A DNA stretch of 64,000 nt, from positions 1-64,000 of the forward strand of contig NZ_JAMJWE010000016.1 of NCBI RefSeq assembly GCF_023554105.1, given 5' to 3'. The position numbers and the translations under genes are program-made. This document shows, piece after piece, positions 37,770-47,240 of the stretch; positions within the stretch are counted from its first letter, which is position 1, and the number at the start of each line of letters is the position of its first letter. Source of the DNA: Brucella sp. 21LCYQ03 (lineage in GTDB: Bacteria > Pseudomonadota > Alphaproteobacteria > Rhizobiales > Rhizobiaceae). The notes below the pieces were generated by a model that was not told the DNA's origin, searched no databases, and saw nothing but the letters and a program-made list of their open reading frames with translations.

Positions 37770-37854
37770 CCCGGCCTTCCTTTAAGCCTTAATGGCGCTG
37801 CTTGATGCAGCGCATGGCAGGAAGGTCCGGGAACGGCCTGCTGCGCCTTGCAGC
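37770..37854 (+). promoter_or_regulatory. Nested stem-loop in the ileS leader
   Basis: CCCGGCCTTCC (37770-37780) pairs with GGAAGG-T-CCGGG (37820-37831) with one bulged base. Inside it GCGCTGC-TTGAT-GCAGCGC (37795-37813) forms a perfect hairpin. A further GCTGC-GCCTT-GCAGC hairpin follows at 37840-37854, whose arms could also pair with the inner one. It ends 65 bases before the ileS start. It might control ileS expression. No known RNA family was recognised. Confidence 0.5.
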
Positions 37855-37918
37855 TTTACTTTATTTCCAAGCATCTCACCCGCTATGTTTCCGTGCGGGA
37901 TTACAGGCAAATGATCAA

Positions 37919-40834
37919 ATGACCGATACGACCGCCAAGATCGATTATTCCAAGACGCTCAATCTTCCGCAGACCGAGTTTCCGATGCGCGCAGGCTTGC
38001 CAGCACGCGAGCCGCTTTTTGTGCAGCGCTGGGAGGAAATGAACCTCTATAAGAAGCTACGCGAAGATGCGAAAGACCGTCCGCTTTATGTTCTGCATGA
38101 TGGTCCTCCATATGCAAACGGCAATATCCATATCGGTCATGCGCTGAACAAGATCCTTAAGGACGTCATCACGCGCTCGTTCCAGATGCGCGGTTTCAAC
38201 TCGAATTATGTTCCGGGCTGGGATTGTCACGGCCTGCCGATCGAGTGGAAGATCGAAGAAAAATACCGTGCGCAGGGCAAGAACAAGGACGAAGTCGCAA
38301 TCAACGAATTCCGTAAGGAATGCCGTGAATTTGCTGGAAGCTGGATCAAGGTTCAGGCGGAAGAATTCAAGCGCCTTGCAATCTGTGGCGATTTTGAAAA
38401 TCCATACACGACGATGAACTTCCATTCGGAAGCGCGCATTGCTGGCGAGTTGCTCAAGTTCGCAGCCTCCGGTCAGCTTTATCGTGGTTCCAAGCCAGTC
38501 ATGTGGTCGGTGGTTGAACGCACCGCGCTGGCAGAAGCGGAAGTTGAGTATCACGACATTGAGTCGGATATGATCTGGGTGAAATTCCCTGTTGCAGGCA
38601 CGAATGATCTTTCCGGCAGCTCTGTCGTGATCTGGACGACGACTCCATGGACCATTCCGGGCAACCGCGCGGTTTCTTATTCCAATCGCGTTGCTTATGG
38701 CCTTTACGAAGTTGTTGCTGCTGAAAATGATTTTGGCCCACAGGCTGGTGAAAAGCTGATCTTCGGCGATAAGCTCGCTGAAGAATGCGCAAAGAAGGCC
38801 AAGCTTGAATTCAAGCGTTTGCGTGATGTGTCGTTTGAAGAGCTAGGTGCTGTCGCACTCCATCATCCGCTGAAAGGCTTTGCCTGTGGATATGAGTTTG
38901 TGATTCCATTGATCTCGGGTGATCACGTTACTGACGATGCCGGTACAGGTTTCGTTCACACAGCTCCAAGTCATGGTCGCGAAGACTTTGAAGCATGGAT
39001 GGATGCAGCGCGCGAACTCGAAGCGCGTGGCATTGATGCAAGCATCCCGTTCCCGGTTGGCGATGACGGCTATTACACCAAGGACACGCCGGGCTTTGGT
39101 CCTGATCGTGAAGGCGGTCCTGCACGTGTTATCGACGATAACGGCAAAAAAGGCGATGCGAACGAATCTGTTATCAAGCAGCTGATTGCGCATAACAATC
39201 TGTTTGCGCGCGGTCGTCTCAAGCATTCTTATCCGCATTCGTGGCGCTCGAAGAAGCCGATCATCTATCGCAACACGCCGCAGTGGTTTGTCTATATGGA
39301 CAAGAACCTTGGCGACGGCACCACGCTGCGCTCGCGTTCGCTGAAAGCGATTGAAGAAACCCGCTTCGTGCCTGCTGCAGGTCAGACACGTCTGCGCGCA
39401 ATGATCGAAGGCCGCCCGGATTGGGTGCTGTCGCGCCAGCGTGCATGGGGCGTGCCGATCTGCGTGTTTGCCGATGAAGAAGGCAATATCCTGCAAGACG
39501 ATGCCGTCAATAAACGCATTCTTGAAGCTTTCGAGGAAGAAGGCGCGGACGCATGGTTTGCCGATGGTGCGCGTGAGCGTTTCCTTGGCAATCGCGCCGG
39601 TGAAAGCTGGACGCAGGTTCGCGATATTCTCGACGTTTGGTTCGACTCGGGTTCGACGCACACATTCACGCTGGAAGATCGTCCGGACATGAAATGGCCT
39701 GCTGATGTGTACCTTGAAGGCTCGGATCAGCATCGCGGCTGGTTCCACTCGTCGCTGCTGGAAAGCTGCGGAACGCGTGGCCGTGCACCTTACAATGCTG
39801 TTGTTACCCATGGTTTTACTATGGATGAGAACGGCAAGAAGATGTCGAAGTCGCTCGGCAACACTGTGACACCACAGGACGTCATCAAGGATTCTGGCGC
39901 CGATATTCTGCGTCTTTGGGTTATGACGACCGACTATTGGGAAGATCAGCGTCTCGGCAAGAGCATCATTCAGACCAACATCGACGCTTATCGCAAGCTG
40001 CGTAACACAATCCGCTGGATGCTTGGCACGCTTGCCCATGATGAAGGCGAAACGCTGCCGCATGCCGATCTGCCTGAGCTTGAGCGTCTGATGCTGCACC
40101 GCTTGGCAGAACTCGATGAAGTCGTTCGTTCTGGCTATGACGCGTTTGATTTCAAGCGGATCGCCCGCGCACTGATCGATTTCATGAATGTCGAACTCTC
40201 GGCTTTCTATTTCGACATTCGCAAAGACGCGCTTTATTGCGATGCGCCGTCCAGCGTTCGCCGCAAGGCAGCACTTCAGACAGTTCGTGCGATCTTTGAT
40301 CGTGTGACGACATGGCTTGCACCAATGCTGCCTTTCACCACGGAAGAAGCATGGCTTGATCGCTATCCGAACGCGGCTTCGGTGCATCTGGAGCAGTTCC
40401 GCGAAATTCCATCGGAATGGCGCGATGATCTGTTGGCTGAAAAATGGCGCAAGGTTCGCAACGTCCGTCGCGTTGTCACTGGCGCTCTGGAACTTGAACG
40501 TGCCGACAAGCGCATCGGATCTTCGCTCGAAGCCGCGCCAGTCGTTTACATCGCAGACAAGAGCCTTGCCGATTCGCTTGAAGGTCTGGATTTCGCTGAA
40601 ATCTGCATCACAAGCGATATTTCGGTGAGTGATGCAGCAGGTCCTGAAGGCGCATTCACGCTGGATGACGTTAAAGGCGTGGCCGTTGTTCCTGTTCGCG
40701 CTGAGGGTGAGAAGTGCGCGCGTTCGTGGCGTTATACAACGGATGTGGGTTCCGACTCGGAATTCCCGGAAGTTTCGGCCCGTGATGCGGCTGCCTTGCA
40801 TGAACTGAAAGCTCTCGGTAAGCTTTCTGCATAA
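37919..40834 (+). CDS. ileS: Isoleucine-tRNA ligase
   Basis: 971 residues of a class I synthetase. The HIGH motif is in [11 protein letters not shown] near residue 65 and KMSKS in [11 protein letters not shown] near 640. The editing domain lies between them ([10 protein letters not shown] near 240). The C-terminal part is reduced: only one Cys (C-A-R-S-W) remains where four-Cys zinc sites occur in some relatives. The start at 37919 gives the expected length; the 39 codons before it are non-homologous and contain the leader stem-loop. Confidence 0.96.
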   Translation: MTDTTAKIDYSKTLNLPQTEFPMRAGLPAREPLFVQRWEEMNLYKKLREDAKDRPLYVLHDGPPYANGNIHIGHALNKILKDVITRSFQMRGFNSNYVPGWDCHGLPIEWKIEEKYRAQGKNKDEVAINEFRKECREFAGSWIKVQAEEFKRLAICGDFENPYTTMNFHSEARIAGELLKFAASGQLYRGSKPVMWSVVERTALAEAEVEYHDIESDMIWVKFPVAGTNDLSGSSVVIWTTTPWTIPGNRAVSYSNRVAYGLYEVVAAENDFGPQAGEKLIFGDKLAEECAKKAKLEFKRLRDVSFEELGAVALHHPLKGFACGYEFVIPLISGDHVTDDAGTGFVHTAPSHGREDFEAWMDAARELEARGIDASIPFPVGDDGYYTKDTPGFGPDREGGPARVIDDNGKKGDANESVIKQLIAHNNLFARGRLKHSYPHSWRSKKPIIYRNTPQWFVYMDKNLGDGTTLRSRSLKAIEETRFVPAAGQTRLRAMIEGRPDWVLSRQRAWGVPICVFADEEGNILQDDAVNKRILEAFEEEGADAWFADGARERFLGNRAGESWTQVRDILDVWFDSGSTHTFTLEDRPDMKWPADVYLEGSDQHRGWFHSSLLESCGTRGRAPYNAVVTHGFTMDENGKKMSKSLGNTVTPQDVIKDSGADILRLWVMTTDYWEDQRLGKSIIQTNIDAYRKLRNTIRWMLGTLAHDEGETLPHADLPELERLMLHRLAELDEVVRSGYDAFDFKRIARALIDFMNVELSAFYFDIRKDALYCDAPSSVRRKAALQTVRAIFDRVTTWLAPMLPFTTEEAWLDRYPNAASVHLEQFREIPSEWRDDLLAEKWRKVRNVRRVVTGALELERADKRIGSSLEAAPVVYIADKSLADSLEGLDFAEICITSDISVSDAAGPEGAFTLDDVKGVAVVPVRAEGEKCARSWRYTTDVGSDSEFPEVSARDAAALHELKALGKLSA

Positions 40835-40840
40835 TAATCA

Positions 40841-40875
40841 AAAGCCCGGTTACCACGATTGGTTCCGGGCTTTTT
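40841..40875 (+). terminator. Terminator of ileS
   Basis: AAAGCCCGG pairs with CCGGGCTTT, with an additional ACC/GGT pairing in the loop, followed by five T. It lies just after the stop codon. Confidence 0.9.
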
Positions 40876-41076
40876 CGCTATAAGGCTTGCTTTATAACGT
40901 GAGGACATGGTGAAATAGCGGTTAATATCGCGATTGCCCGTAGAGATGGTCTCATGTAAAAGGCTGTCTTTGAGATAAACTTGCAATCTGCCTTGGAGTT
41001 GCCGGTTTTCTGAGGCAGAGGAGTGAAAGCTTCTCTCACAAAGAGAAAATCGACAGGCGTAAAAGAAGTGGCGCTA

Positions 41077-41748
41077 ATGAAGATTGAAGGACGAGTTCTG
41101 GTTTTGATGACGGCAGTTGCGGGTCTCGCACTGTCGGGTTGCGTGTCGTCGCCGACCTACGGTACCGACAAAACCGCGGGTGCGCAGCTTCTTGACGATA
41201 TGTCGAATATGGCAAGCTTCGGTCAGGGCAAGAGCAAAGAGCGTATTAATTATAAGCCGCGTCCTGATCTTGTGCGTCCAGCACAGGGCGACAAGGGTTT
41301 GCTGCCTGCACCGCAGGAAAGTGTTGCAAGCGCCGGTGATCCTGCTTGGCCGGAATCGCCTGAAGAACGCCGCAAGCGTCTTCGCGATGAGATTACTGCG
41401 AACCGCGACAATCCGAATTTTGTTTCTCCAATTGATCAGGATGTCGCGGTCGCCTCTAATGCAAGGCAGTTGCCAGGCGGTAACAGTCGTCGCGAAGAGT
41501 TCGAAACACGCACCCCGACCGCTGATCCTGCACGTATTGCAGAGTTGAAGAAGGCACGCGAGCAGCAGGCTCAGGGTTCTTCTTCGACGCGTAAATATTT
41601 GAGTGAGCCGCCTTTGGCTTATCGTGAGCCAGCATCGTCTGCTACGGCAGGTGAACTGGGGCAGGATGAAGCGCAGAAGGAACGTGAGCGCAAGAAAGCC
41701 GCTGGTGGCGGCGGCAAGAGCTGGCGTGATATGCTGCCTTGGAATTAA
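41077..41748 (+). CDS. Lipoprotein of unknown function
   Basis: 223 residues. The signal peptide ends in the lipobox L-A-L-S-G-C with Cys near 22. The rest is hydrophilic, rich in Pro, Arg, Gln and Ser, with charged stretches (E-E-R-R-K-R-L-R and E-R-E-R-K-K-A-A) and a Gly-rich end (A-G-G-G-G-K-S-W). It is probably largely disordered. ATG 41077 puts the signal at the N terminus; the frame back to 41023 would hide it. No known domain. Confidence 0.75.
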   Translation: MKIEGRVLVLMTAVAGLALSGCVSSPTYGTDKTAGAQLLDDMSNMASFGQGKSKERINYKPRPDLVRPAQGDKGLLPAPQESVASAGDPAWPESPEERRKRLRDEITANRDNPNFVSPIDQDVAVASNARQLPGGNSRREEFETRTPTADPARIAELKKAREQQAQGSSSTRKYLSEPPLAYREPASSATAGELGQDEAQKERERKKAAGGGGKSWRDMLPWN

Positions 41749-41778
41749 TGATTTAAAATACTCTTGATAATTATTTAA

Positions 41779-41812
41779 TCAGTCGAAAGATTAATCTTTC
41801 GGCTGATTTTTT
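41779..41812 (+). terminator. Terminator of the lipoprotein gene
   Basis: TCAG-x-CGAAAGATT pairs with AATCTTTCG-x-CTGA, followed by a T run. It lies about 30 bases after the stop. Confidence 0.85.
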
Positions 41813-41972
41813 ATGCAGAAAATACTGTCATTTTTGCGTCACATTTAATCTGGGTATTCTGTAATATTAATTATTTTTAATGTTGGTTGTTCTGAACAAT
41901 ATTTGATTTCAATCAACGAACATATTCTGTCAGAGCGTAATCTGCTTCTTTTCGGAATGTAAGGTGCTTATT

Positions 41973-42533
41973 ATGATTAGATCAAAACCTATTTGGGACA
42001 CTCCAAATGGTTACGGCTTGGTCAGCCGTTACCTGCACTGGCTTATGGCCGTGCTTTTTGTCTGGCAGTTCATTTCAACGATCCTTCGTTTTTTTGTGAA
42101 GGATGTTCCGGTCTATAATTTCATCTGGCCAACGCATTCTCAGGTGGGGTTTGCGTTATTGCTGCTGGTTCTTGTCAGAGGTGTGTGGGGACTGCTTAAT
42201 ATTTCCAAGCGCCCGCATAAGGCCGGTTTGAGCGGTAAGCTCGCAGGTCTTGGGCATCTGGTCATCTATGCACTGATGTTCGTCGTTCCAGCACTTGCAC
42301 TGCTGCGTACTTACGGCAATGGCCGTGGGTTTACATTTCTCGGGATGGAGATTTTTGCGAAAACCGGTGTTCAGGATGCAGCTTTAACTGCTCCCGGCAA
42401 TGCTGCACATGGCCTGTTGGGCTGGGTGTTGCTGGCCGTGATTGCTGGTCATGTGATTATGGCGCTGCTTCATCATTTCGTGCTGCGTGATAACACATTG
42501 CGTCATATGACAGGGCATCGTGTAACCAATTAA
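41973..42533 (+). CDS. Cytochrome b561 family protein
   Basis: 186 residues with four membrane segments (about 17-35, 50-68, 90-108, 145-165). Paired His residues are visible in Y-L-H-W, P-T-H-S-Q-V-G, A-A-H-G and H-H-F. Members are diheme quinone-linked membrane cytochromes. AAGG eight bases before ATG 41973 fixes the start. A 225-base AT-rich leader precedes it. It is convergent with tadA, six bases away, without a visible terminator between them. Confidence 0.9.
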   Translation: MIRSKPIWDTPNGYGLVSRYLHWLMAVLFVWQFISTILRFFVKDVPVYNFIWPTHSQVGFALLLLVLVRGVWGLLNISKRPHKAGLSGKLAGLGHLVIYALMFVVPALALLRTYGNGRGFTFLGMEIFAKTGVQDAALTAPGNAAHGLLGWVLLAVIAGHVIMALLHHFVLRDNTLRHMTGHRVTN

Positions 42534-42539
42534 GTTGGT

Positions 42540-42968
42540 TCAACGTTTCTCGCGAAAGAATTCCCGCAGTAGAGTCTGGGATTCTTCTTCCGAGAAACCG
42601 GTATAGACTTCAGGAACGTGATGGCATGTGGGCTGTGTATAAAAGCGCGGCCCATATTCAACTCCGCCGCCTTTGGGGTCGGCGGCTCCATAATAAAGAC
42701 GGCGAATACGTGCAAATGAGATCGCGGCCGCGCACATCGCGCATGGTTCAAGCGTGACATAGAGGTCGCAGTCGATAAGCCGTTCCGATTGGAGTGTTTC
42801 ACCGGCCTGACGGATGACAAGCACTTCTGCATGGGCTGTGATATCGTTCAATTCTCGCGTTCGGTTGCCAGCACGTGCGATGATTTCTCCGTCATGGACG
42901 AGTACCGCACCAATCGGCACCTCGCCACGAAGGGCGGCAGATTTGGCCTCTTCAAGCGCAATATCCAT
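42540..42968 (-). CDS. tadA: tRNA adenosine(34) deaminase
   Basis: 142 residues. It converts A34 to inosine in tRNA-Arg(ACG). The zinc site is complete: H-A-E (T-A-H-A-E-V) and P-C-A-M-C. The C-terminal Q-P-T-C-H-H and F-F-R-E-K-R fit the family. ATG 42968 is taken; a TTG at 43013 with GAGG upstream would add 15 residues and is plausible, since Agrobacterium TadA has a few residues before this Met. Confidence 0.92.
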   Translation of the reverse strand: MDIALEEAKSAALRGEVPIGAVLVHDGEIIARAGNRTRELNDITAHAEVLVIRQAGETLQSERLIDCDLYVTLEPCAMCAAAISFARIRRLYYGAADPKGGGVEYGPRFYTQPTCHHVPEVYTGFSEEESQTLLREFFREKR

Positions 42969-43204
42969 AAACGTAGCGCCGTTTTGGGATGAAATATCTG
43001 CAACCTTTTTCAATCCAACCTCATTTCATGGCCGGTAGAGGGAAATTTCGCTCGCAAGCTTATGAGCGATTTGTTACTGCATAAGTCACGAAATCAAAAC
43101 CGATTTGCAAACGGATTTATACAGCGCTCTTGACCGGACCGTTCTTTGCCAGCTCCCCAGCGGCCAGAGACACCACGGCGGCGCTGCTGAGAGGCTAATA
43201 TCAG

Positions 43205-45064
43205 ATGAGTATAGAAGACGACAATAAGGGCGGTCGACGTCCTCCATTTGGACGCGATGGTCGCGATGGACGGGGCGAAGGTCGCGGAGATCGTGGTGAA
43301 CGTTCGGGCAGCACGCGTGGCGAACGCGGTGAGCGTCGTCCGGGATTCCGCGAAGATCGTCCCCGTGAAGGTGGCTTTCGCGAAGATAGACCGCGCCGCG
43401 ACGATGACCGTGGCGCTCCGCGTAAGTTTGGACCACGCGACACGCAGGATGGTGAAGATAGCGGTGAACGCATCGCCAAGCGCTTGGCGCGTGCAGGCAT
43501 CGCCTCGCGTCGTGAAGCAGAGACGATGATCGCGGCTGGACGCATCACAGTAAACGGCAAAGTGCTTTCGACACCGGCTGTCAACGTCAAGCGCACGGAT
43601 GTCATCACGGTTGACGGCAAGCAGCTGAAGCAGGCTGAGCGCACACGCCTCTGGCTGTATCACAAGCCTGCTGGTCTTGTGACGACCAATCGCGATCCAG
43701 AAGGTCGCCCGACAGTGTTTGAAGCGCTGCCGGAAGAAATGCCACGTGTGCTTTCTGTTGGTCGCCTCGATATCAACACCGAAGGCTTGCTGCTGCTCAC
43801 CAATGATGGCGGTCTGTCGCGCGTTCTTGAACTGCCTTCAACGGGCTGGTTGCGTCGTTATCGCGTCCGCGCGCATGGCAAGGTTACACAGGCGCAGCTT
43901 GATACGCTGAAAGAAGGTATTGCCGTCGAGGGTATTTTCTACGGCAGCATCGAAGCGACGCTTGAGCGCGAGCAGGGAGCCAATGTTTGGATTTCGATTG
44001 GTTTGCGCGAAGGCAAGAACCGCGAAGTTAAGAATATTCTTGGCGCGCTTGGTCTGACCGTTGGTCGTCTGATCCGTGTTTCCTTCGGTCCTTTCCAACT
44101 TGGCGATCTCGAAGAAGGTGGTGTGCGTGAAATTCGGGGCCGTATTCTGCGCGATCAGCTTGGAGAAAAGCTTGTTGAAGAATCGGGTGCTGACTTCGAT
44201 GCGCCAATCGTCAATGAGTTCTCGAACGCTGTCGTTCAGGGACGTACCGCACGTGAGATGGAACAGCGCGAGCCGGAAGAGGAGCGTCGTCGTCCGCAGC
44301 GCGAGTGGATTTCCAGTCAGCCGGAACGCCGCAAGCCGAAAGAAAAGAAAGACGACAAGATTGAACCGCGTCGTCGCGGTGGTGTGAATGTCTGGATGGC
44401 TTCTGGTGCGCGTCCACAAGGCGAGAAAGCAGCAGCAGAAAAAGCAGCACGTGCAACAGCACGTGGTGAGCGTGCAAGCCGTTCCGATGGTGATTTGCAG
44501 TCGCGTCCGCGCCGTTTTGAGCAAGGCGATCAGCGCCGCGAAGAAGGTCGTGAGGATCGTCCACGTCGTTTTGATAAGCCAGCTGGCCGTCCAGAGGGCC
44601 GTTCGGAAGGACGTCCACCGCATCGTGGCCCGCGCAGCGAAGGTGACTTCCAGTCACGCCCACGCCGTTTCGGTGATGGTGAGCAGCGTCGTGATGAGGG
44701 ACGTGATGATCGTAGGCCGCGCCCAGAGGGCCGCAGCGATGATCGCAAGCAAGAGCGTCGTCCGGGCAAGCGCGAACGCGCTGAACTGAAGGCAGAAGGC
44801 GGCGAAAGATCATCGGGCGGTTATGAAGGCCGTAGCTTCGGTAAGCCTTCTGGCCCTCGCGGTGAAGGCCGTTTCGGTGGTGGCAATGCTGATCGTGGTC
44901 CTCGCAGTGGTGCACCACGTTCCGGTGAAGGTCGTGGCCCGTCAAAGGGTCCGGGCGGTTTCGGCAAGGGACCAGATCGTGGCGGTTCGGGCGGCAACAG
45001 GCCGAATGATGGAAAGCCACGCGGTGGCAAGCCTGGAGGCAATGGTGCGGATCGTCGGCGGTAA
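43205..45064 (+). CDS. RsuA/RluB-type rRNA pseudouridine synthase with long Arg/Gly-rich tails
   Basis: 619 residues. The enzyme occupies only about 87-330: an S4 RNA-binding domain (R-L-A-R-A-G-I-A-S-R-R-E-A-E) and a pseudouridine synthase core with G-R-L-D-I-N-T-E-G (Asp189). It is flanked by an 86-residue Arg/Gly/Asp-rich head and a tail of about 290 residues rich in Arg, Gly, Pro and Glu. The tail repeats a unit (G-D-x-Q-S-R-P-R-R-F ... Q-R-R-x-E-G-R) with a 51-residue period. These parts are probably disordered RNA-binding regions. RluB (23S) is the likeliest activity, not certain. rsmD overlaps its last 23 bases. Confidence 0.9.
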   Translation: MSIEDDNKGGRRPPFGRDGRDGRGEGRGDRGERSGSTRGERGERRPGFREDRPREGGFREDRPRRDDDRGAPRKFGPRDTQDGEDSGERIAKRLARAGIASRREAETMIAAGRITVNGKVLSTPAVNVKRTDVITVDGKQLKQAERTRLWLYHKPAGLVTTNRDPEGRPTVFEALPEEMPRVLSVGRLDINTEGLLLLTNDGGLSRVLELPSTGWLRRYRVRAHGKVTQAQLDTLKEGIAVEGIFYGSIEATLEREQGANVWISIGLREGKNREVKNILGALGLTVGRLIRVSFGPFQLGDLEEGGVREIRGRILRDQLGEKLVEESGADFDAPIVNEFSNAVVQGRTAREMEQREPEEERRRPQREWISSQPERRKPKEKKDDKIEPRRRGGVNVWMASGARPQGEKAAAEKAARATARGERASRSDGDLQSRPRRFEQGDQRREEGREDRPRRFDKPAGRPEGRSEGRPPHRGPRSEGDFQSRPRRFGDGEQRRDEGRDDRRPRPEGRSDDRKQERRPGKRERAELKAEGGERSSGGYEGRSFGKPSGPRGEGRFGGGNADRGPRSGAPRSGEGRGPSKGPGGFGKGPDRGGSGGNRPNDGKPRGGKPGGNGADRRR

Positions 45065-45605
45065 ATTCCGCGGGCGCGCGCTCGTTACACCCACAACAAA
45101 TGCGATCCGTCCCACGACGGATCGCACCCGCGAAAGCCTTTTCAATATTCTTGCGCACAGCTTTCCAGAAAAAGTGGACGGCGGTCGTGTTCTCGACCTG
45201 TTTGCTGGTACTGGCGCGCTGGGCCTTGAAGCCCTTTCGCGCGGTGCCCGCTATGCTGTGTTTGTCGAAGAATCGGCGGAAGGTCGCGGTATTCTGCGTC
45301 AGAACATCGAGGCTTTCGGTCTTCAAGGCCAGACCAAAGTGCTGCGTCGTGACGCCTGTAAGCTCGGTGAAGCTGGCACAATGGAGCCTTTCGATCTGAT
45401 TTTTGCTGATCCGCCTTATGGTCGTCGTATGGGCGAGAAAGCACTTTTATCAGCACTTGAAGGCGGTTGGCTTAATCCTGACGCACTTATCGTGCTTGAA
45501 GAGGAAACTGAAGCATCGCTTGAGCTGGATGAACGATTCGTCGTGCATGAAGAGCGCAATTATGGTGGCACCATCATTCGCCTTATCCAATTGAAGCAAG
45601 GCTGA
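45042..45605 (+). CDS. rsmD: 16S rRNA (guanine-966-N2)-methyltransferase
   Basis: 187 residues. Landmarks are V-G-G-K-F-R-G-R at the start, R-P-T-T-D-R-T-R-E-S-L-F-N, the SAM-binding L-D-L-F-A-G-T-G-A-L-G and the catalytic D-P-P-Y motif. The ATG at 45042 has GGAGG just before it, lies within the pseudouridine synthase gene in another frame and overlaps it by 23 bases, so the two rRNA-modifying genes are coupled. Length matches the family. Confidence 0.95.
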   Translation: MVRIVGGKFRGRALVTPTTNAIRPTTDRTRESLFNILAHSFPEKVDGGRVLDLFAGTGALGLEALSRGARYAVFVEESAEGRGILRQNIEAFGLQGQTKVLRRDACKLGEAGTMEPFDLIFADPPYGRRMGEKALLSALEGGWLNPDALIVLEEETEASLELDERFVVHEERNYGGTIIRLIQLKQG

Positions 45606-45686
45606 AAATCGGCCTGCCCCGGAGACGGGACAGGCAATGATATTTGATATTGATTTTGAAGCATTTCGACCTTTTGAATGGGCGAA

Positions 45687-47240
45687 ATGAAAACTGATTG
45701 GAGATGTCGTTTGGTGCATAACCCCTCACTCCGGCGCTTATTGTTGTCTACGGCAATCGGTTTCGCACTGGCTTTGCCGCTAGCAGCCGTTTCTGTTCAG
45801 GCGCAGACACCCGCTCCGGCTGTATCCACCGAAGCTGCAGCCGTTCCGCCGGCTCAAAATCTTCCGGAAATAACGAAATCTGACGACATCAGCAGCTTCA
45901 CGCTGGAAAATGGCTTGAAGGTTGTGGTCATTCCGGACCATCGTGCGCCAGTCGTTACGCAGATGATCTGGTATCATGTGGGCTCCGCCGATGAAGCGCC
46001 CGGCAAATCCGGTATTGCGCATTTTCTTGAGCATCTGATGTTCAAGGGCACCAAGACTTATCCGGCTGGCGAGTTTTCCGCAAAGATTGCAGCCATCGGC
46101 GGTCAGGAAAACGCCTTCACGTCCTATGATTATACCGCCTATTTCCAGCGCGTCGCGCCTGATGCGCTGGAAATGGTGATGGGCTATGAAGCCGATCGCA
46201 TGGCCAATCTGGTGCTTGATGAAGAAGCTGTCACGACAGAACGTGAAGTGATCCTTGAAGAGCGCCGTATGCGTGTGGATTCAAATCCCGCAGCGATGCT
46301 AATGGAAAACACTGATTCCGTGCTTTTTTATAACCATCCTTACCGCGTGCCGGTTATTGGCTGGCGACAAGAGATGGAAAAGCTCAGCCTCAAGGATGCG
46401 GTTGATTTCTATCAGCAATATTATACGCCAAACAATGCAACACTGGTGATCGCCGGTGATGTCACGCCGGAACGCGTGCGTGATCTGGTCATGCAAACCT
46501 GGGCGAAAATTTCCAAGCGTGCCGATGTGTTGCCGCGTGAGCGCCCGCAGGAGCCTCAGAAACACGCAGCGCGTGTTGTGACATTACATGATGATCGCGT
46601 CAGCACGCCGTCGTTCCGCATATCGTGGCTTGTGCCATCATATGCAAATGAAAAGCGCTTTCCGAACGTGAAGGCGGGCGATGCGCCAGCACTTGATTTG
46701 CTTGGTGAAATTCTGGGCGGCTCACTGCGTTCGCGTCTTTATCAGGAACTGATCGTCAAACAGGGCATCGCGTCCAATACGGGTGCGAGTTATGATGGCG
46801 ATCCGCTCGATGACGGCACATTCTCGGTTTATGGCTCGCCACAAAATGGCAAGACACTGGCAGACGTAGAAAAGGCCGTTGATGCTGAACTTGCACGTAT
46901 TATCAAAGATGGTGTGACACAAGATGAGCTTGATCAGGCGCGCAATCGCTTTCTGAAAGCGATTACTTTTGCACGTGATAGCCAGTCTGGAATGGCCCGT
47001 ATTTACGGTTCGACCTTATCGATTGGCCAGAATATTGAAGATATCCAGAAATGGCCGGATGTTATTAAGGCCGTGACGGTCGACCAGATCAAGGATGCAG
47101 CGGGCCGTTATCTTGTCAAAGACCAGTCAGTGACGAGCTACCTGCTGCCACCCGATACTGAGCCAGAAAACGCCCGTGAAAACCCTAATGCCGCCGCAGG
47201 CGGTGCAGTTGGTCAAGGCGCAGAAGGAGCAATCCAGTGA
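45687..47240 (+). CDS. M16 family zinc peptidase (catalytic partner)
   Basis: 517 residues. A Sec signal peptide (ending about V-S-V-Q-A-Q) is followed by two M16 halves. The zinc motif is H-F-L-E-H (inverted HxxEH) near residue 110, with the third ligand Glu in T-E-R-E-V-I-L-E-E about 75 residues later. It is presumably a periplasmic peptidase, degrading peptides or processing envelope proteins. The start is uncertain: ATG 45687 is given, but TTG 45711 has GGAG at ideal spacing and gives a cleaner signal. It overlaps the next M16 gene by four bases. Confidence 0.9.
   Translation: MKTDWRCRLVHNPSLRRLLLSTAIGFALALPLAAVSVQAQTPAPAVSTEAAAVPPAQNLPEITKSDDISSFTLENGLKVVVIPDHRAPVVTQMIWYHVGSADEAPGKSGIAHFLEHLMFKGTKTYPAGEFSAKIAAIGGQENAFTSYDYTAYFQRVAPDALEMVMGYEADRMANLVLDEEAVTTEREVILEERRMRVDSNPAAMLMENTDSVLFYNHPYRVPVIGWRQEMEKLSLKDAVDFYQQYYTPNNATLVIAGDVTPERVRDLVMQTWAKISKRADVLPRERPQEPQKHAARVVTLHDDRVSTPSFRISWLVPSYANEKRFPNVKAGDAPALDLLGEILGGSLRSRLYQELIVKQGIASNTGASYDGDPLDDGTFSVYGSPQNGKTLADVEKAVDAELARIIKDGVTQDELDQARNRFLKAITFARDSQSGMARIYGSTLSIGQNIEDIQKWPDVIKAVTVDQIKDAAGRYLVKDQSVTSYLLPPDTEPENARENPNAAAGGAVGQGAEGAIQ

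Noticed and set aside
37740-37918. A T-box riboswitch before ileS
   Set aside because: No T-box sequence or tRNA-binding specifier loop was found; these are mostly Gram-positive elements.
38843-40801. A 652-codon open frame antisense to ileS
   Set aside because: It lies wholly inside ileS, has no family resemblance, and is explained by ileS codon bias leaving the opposite frame open.
43838-44623. A 261-codon minus-strand frame rich in Thr and Leu within the pseudouridine synthase gene
   Set aside because: Same cause: the reverse of Arg/Glu/Lys codon runs. It has no start context.
44211-45326. A 371-codon minus-strand frame, very rich in His and Asp, opposite the pseudouridine synthase and rsmD
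   Set aside because: It is the complement of repetitive Arg/Gly codons. No ribosome binding site or homology was seen.
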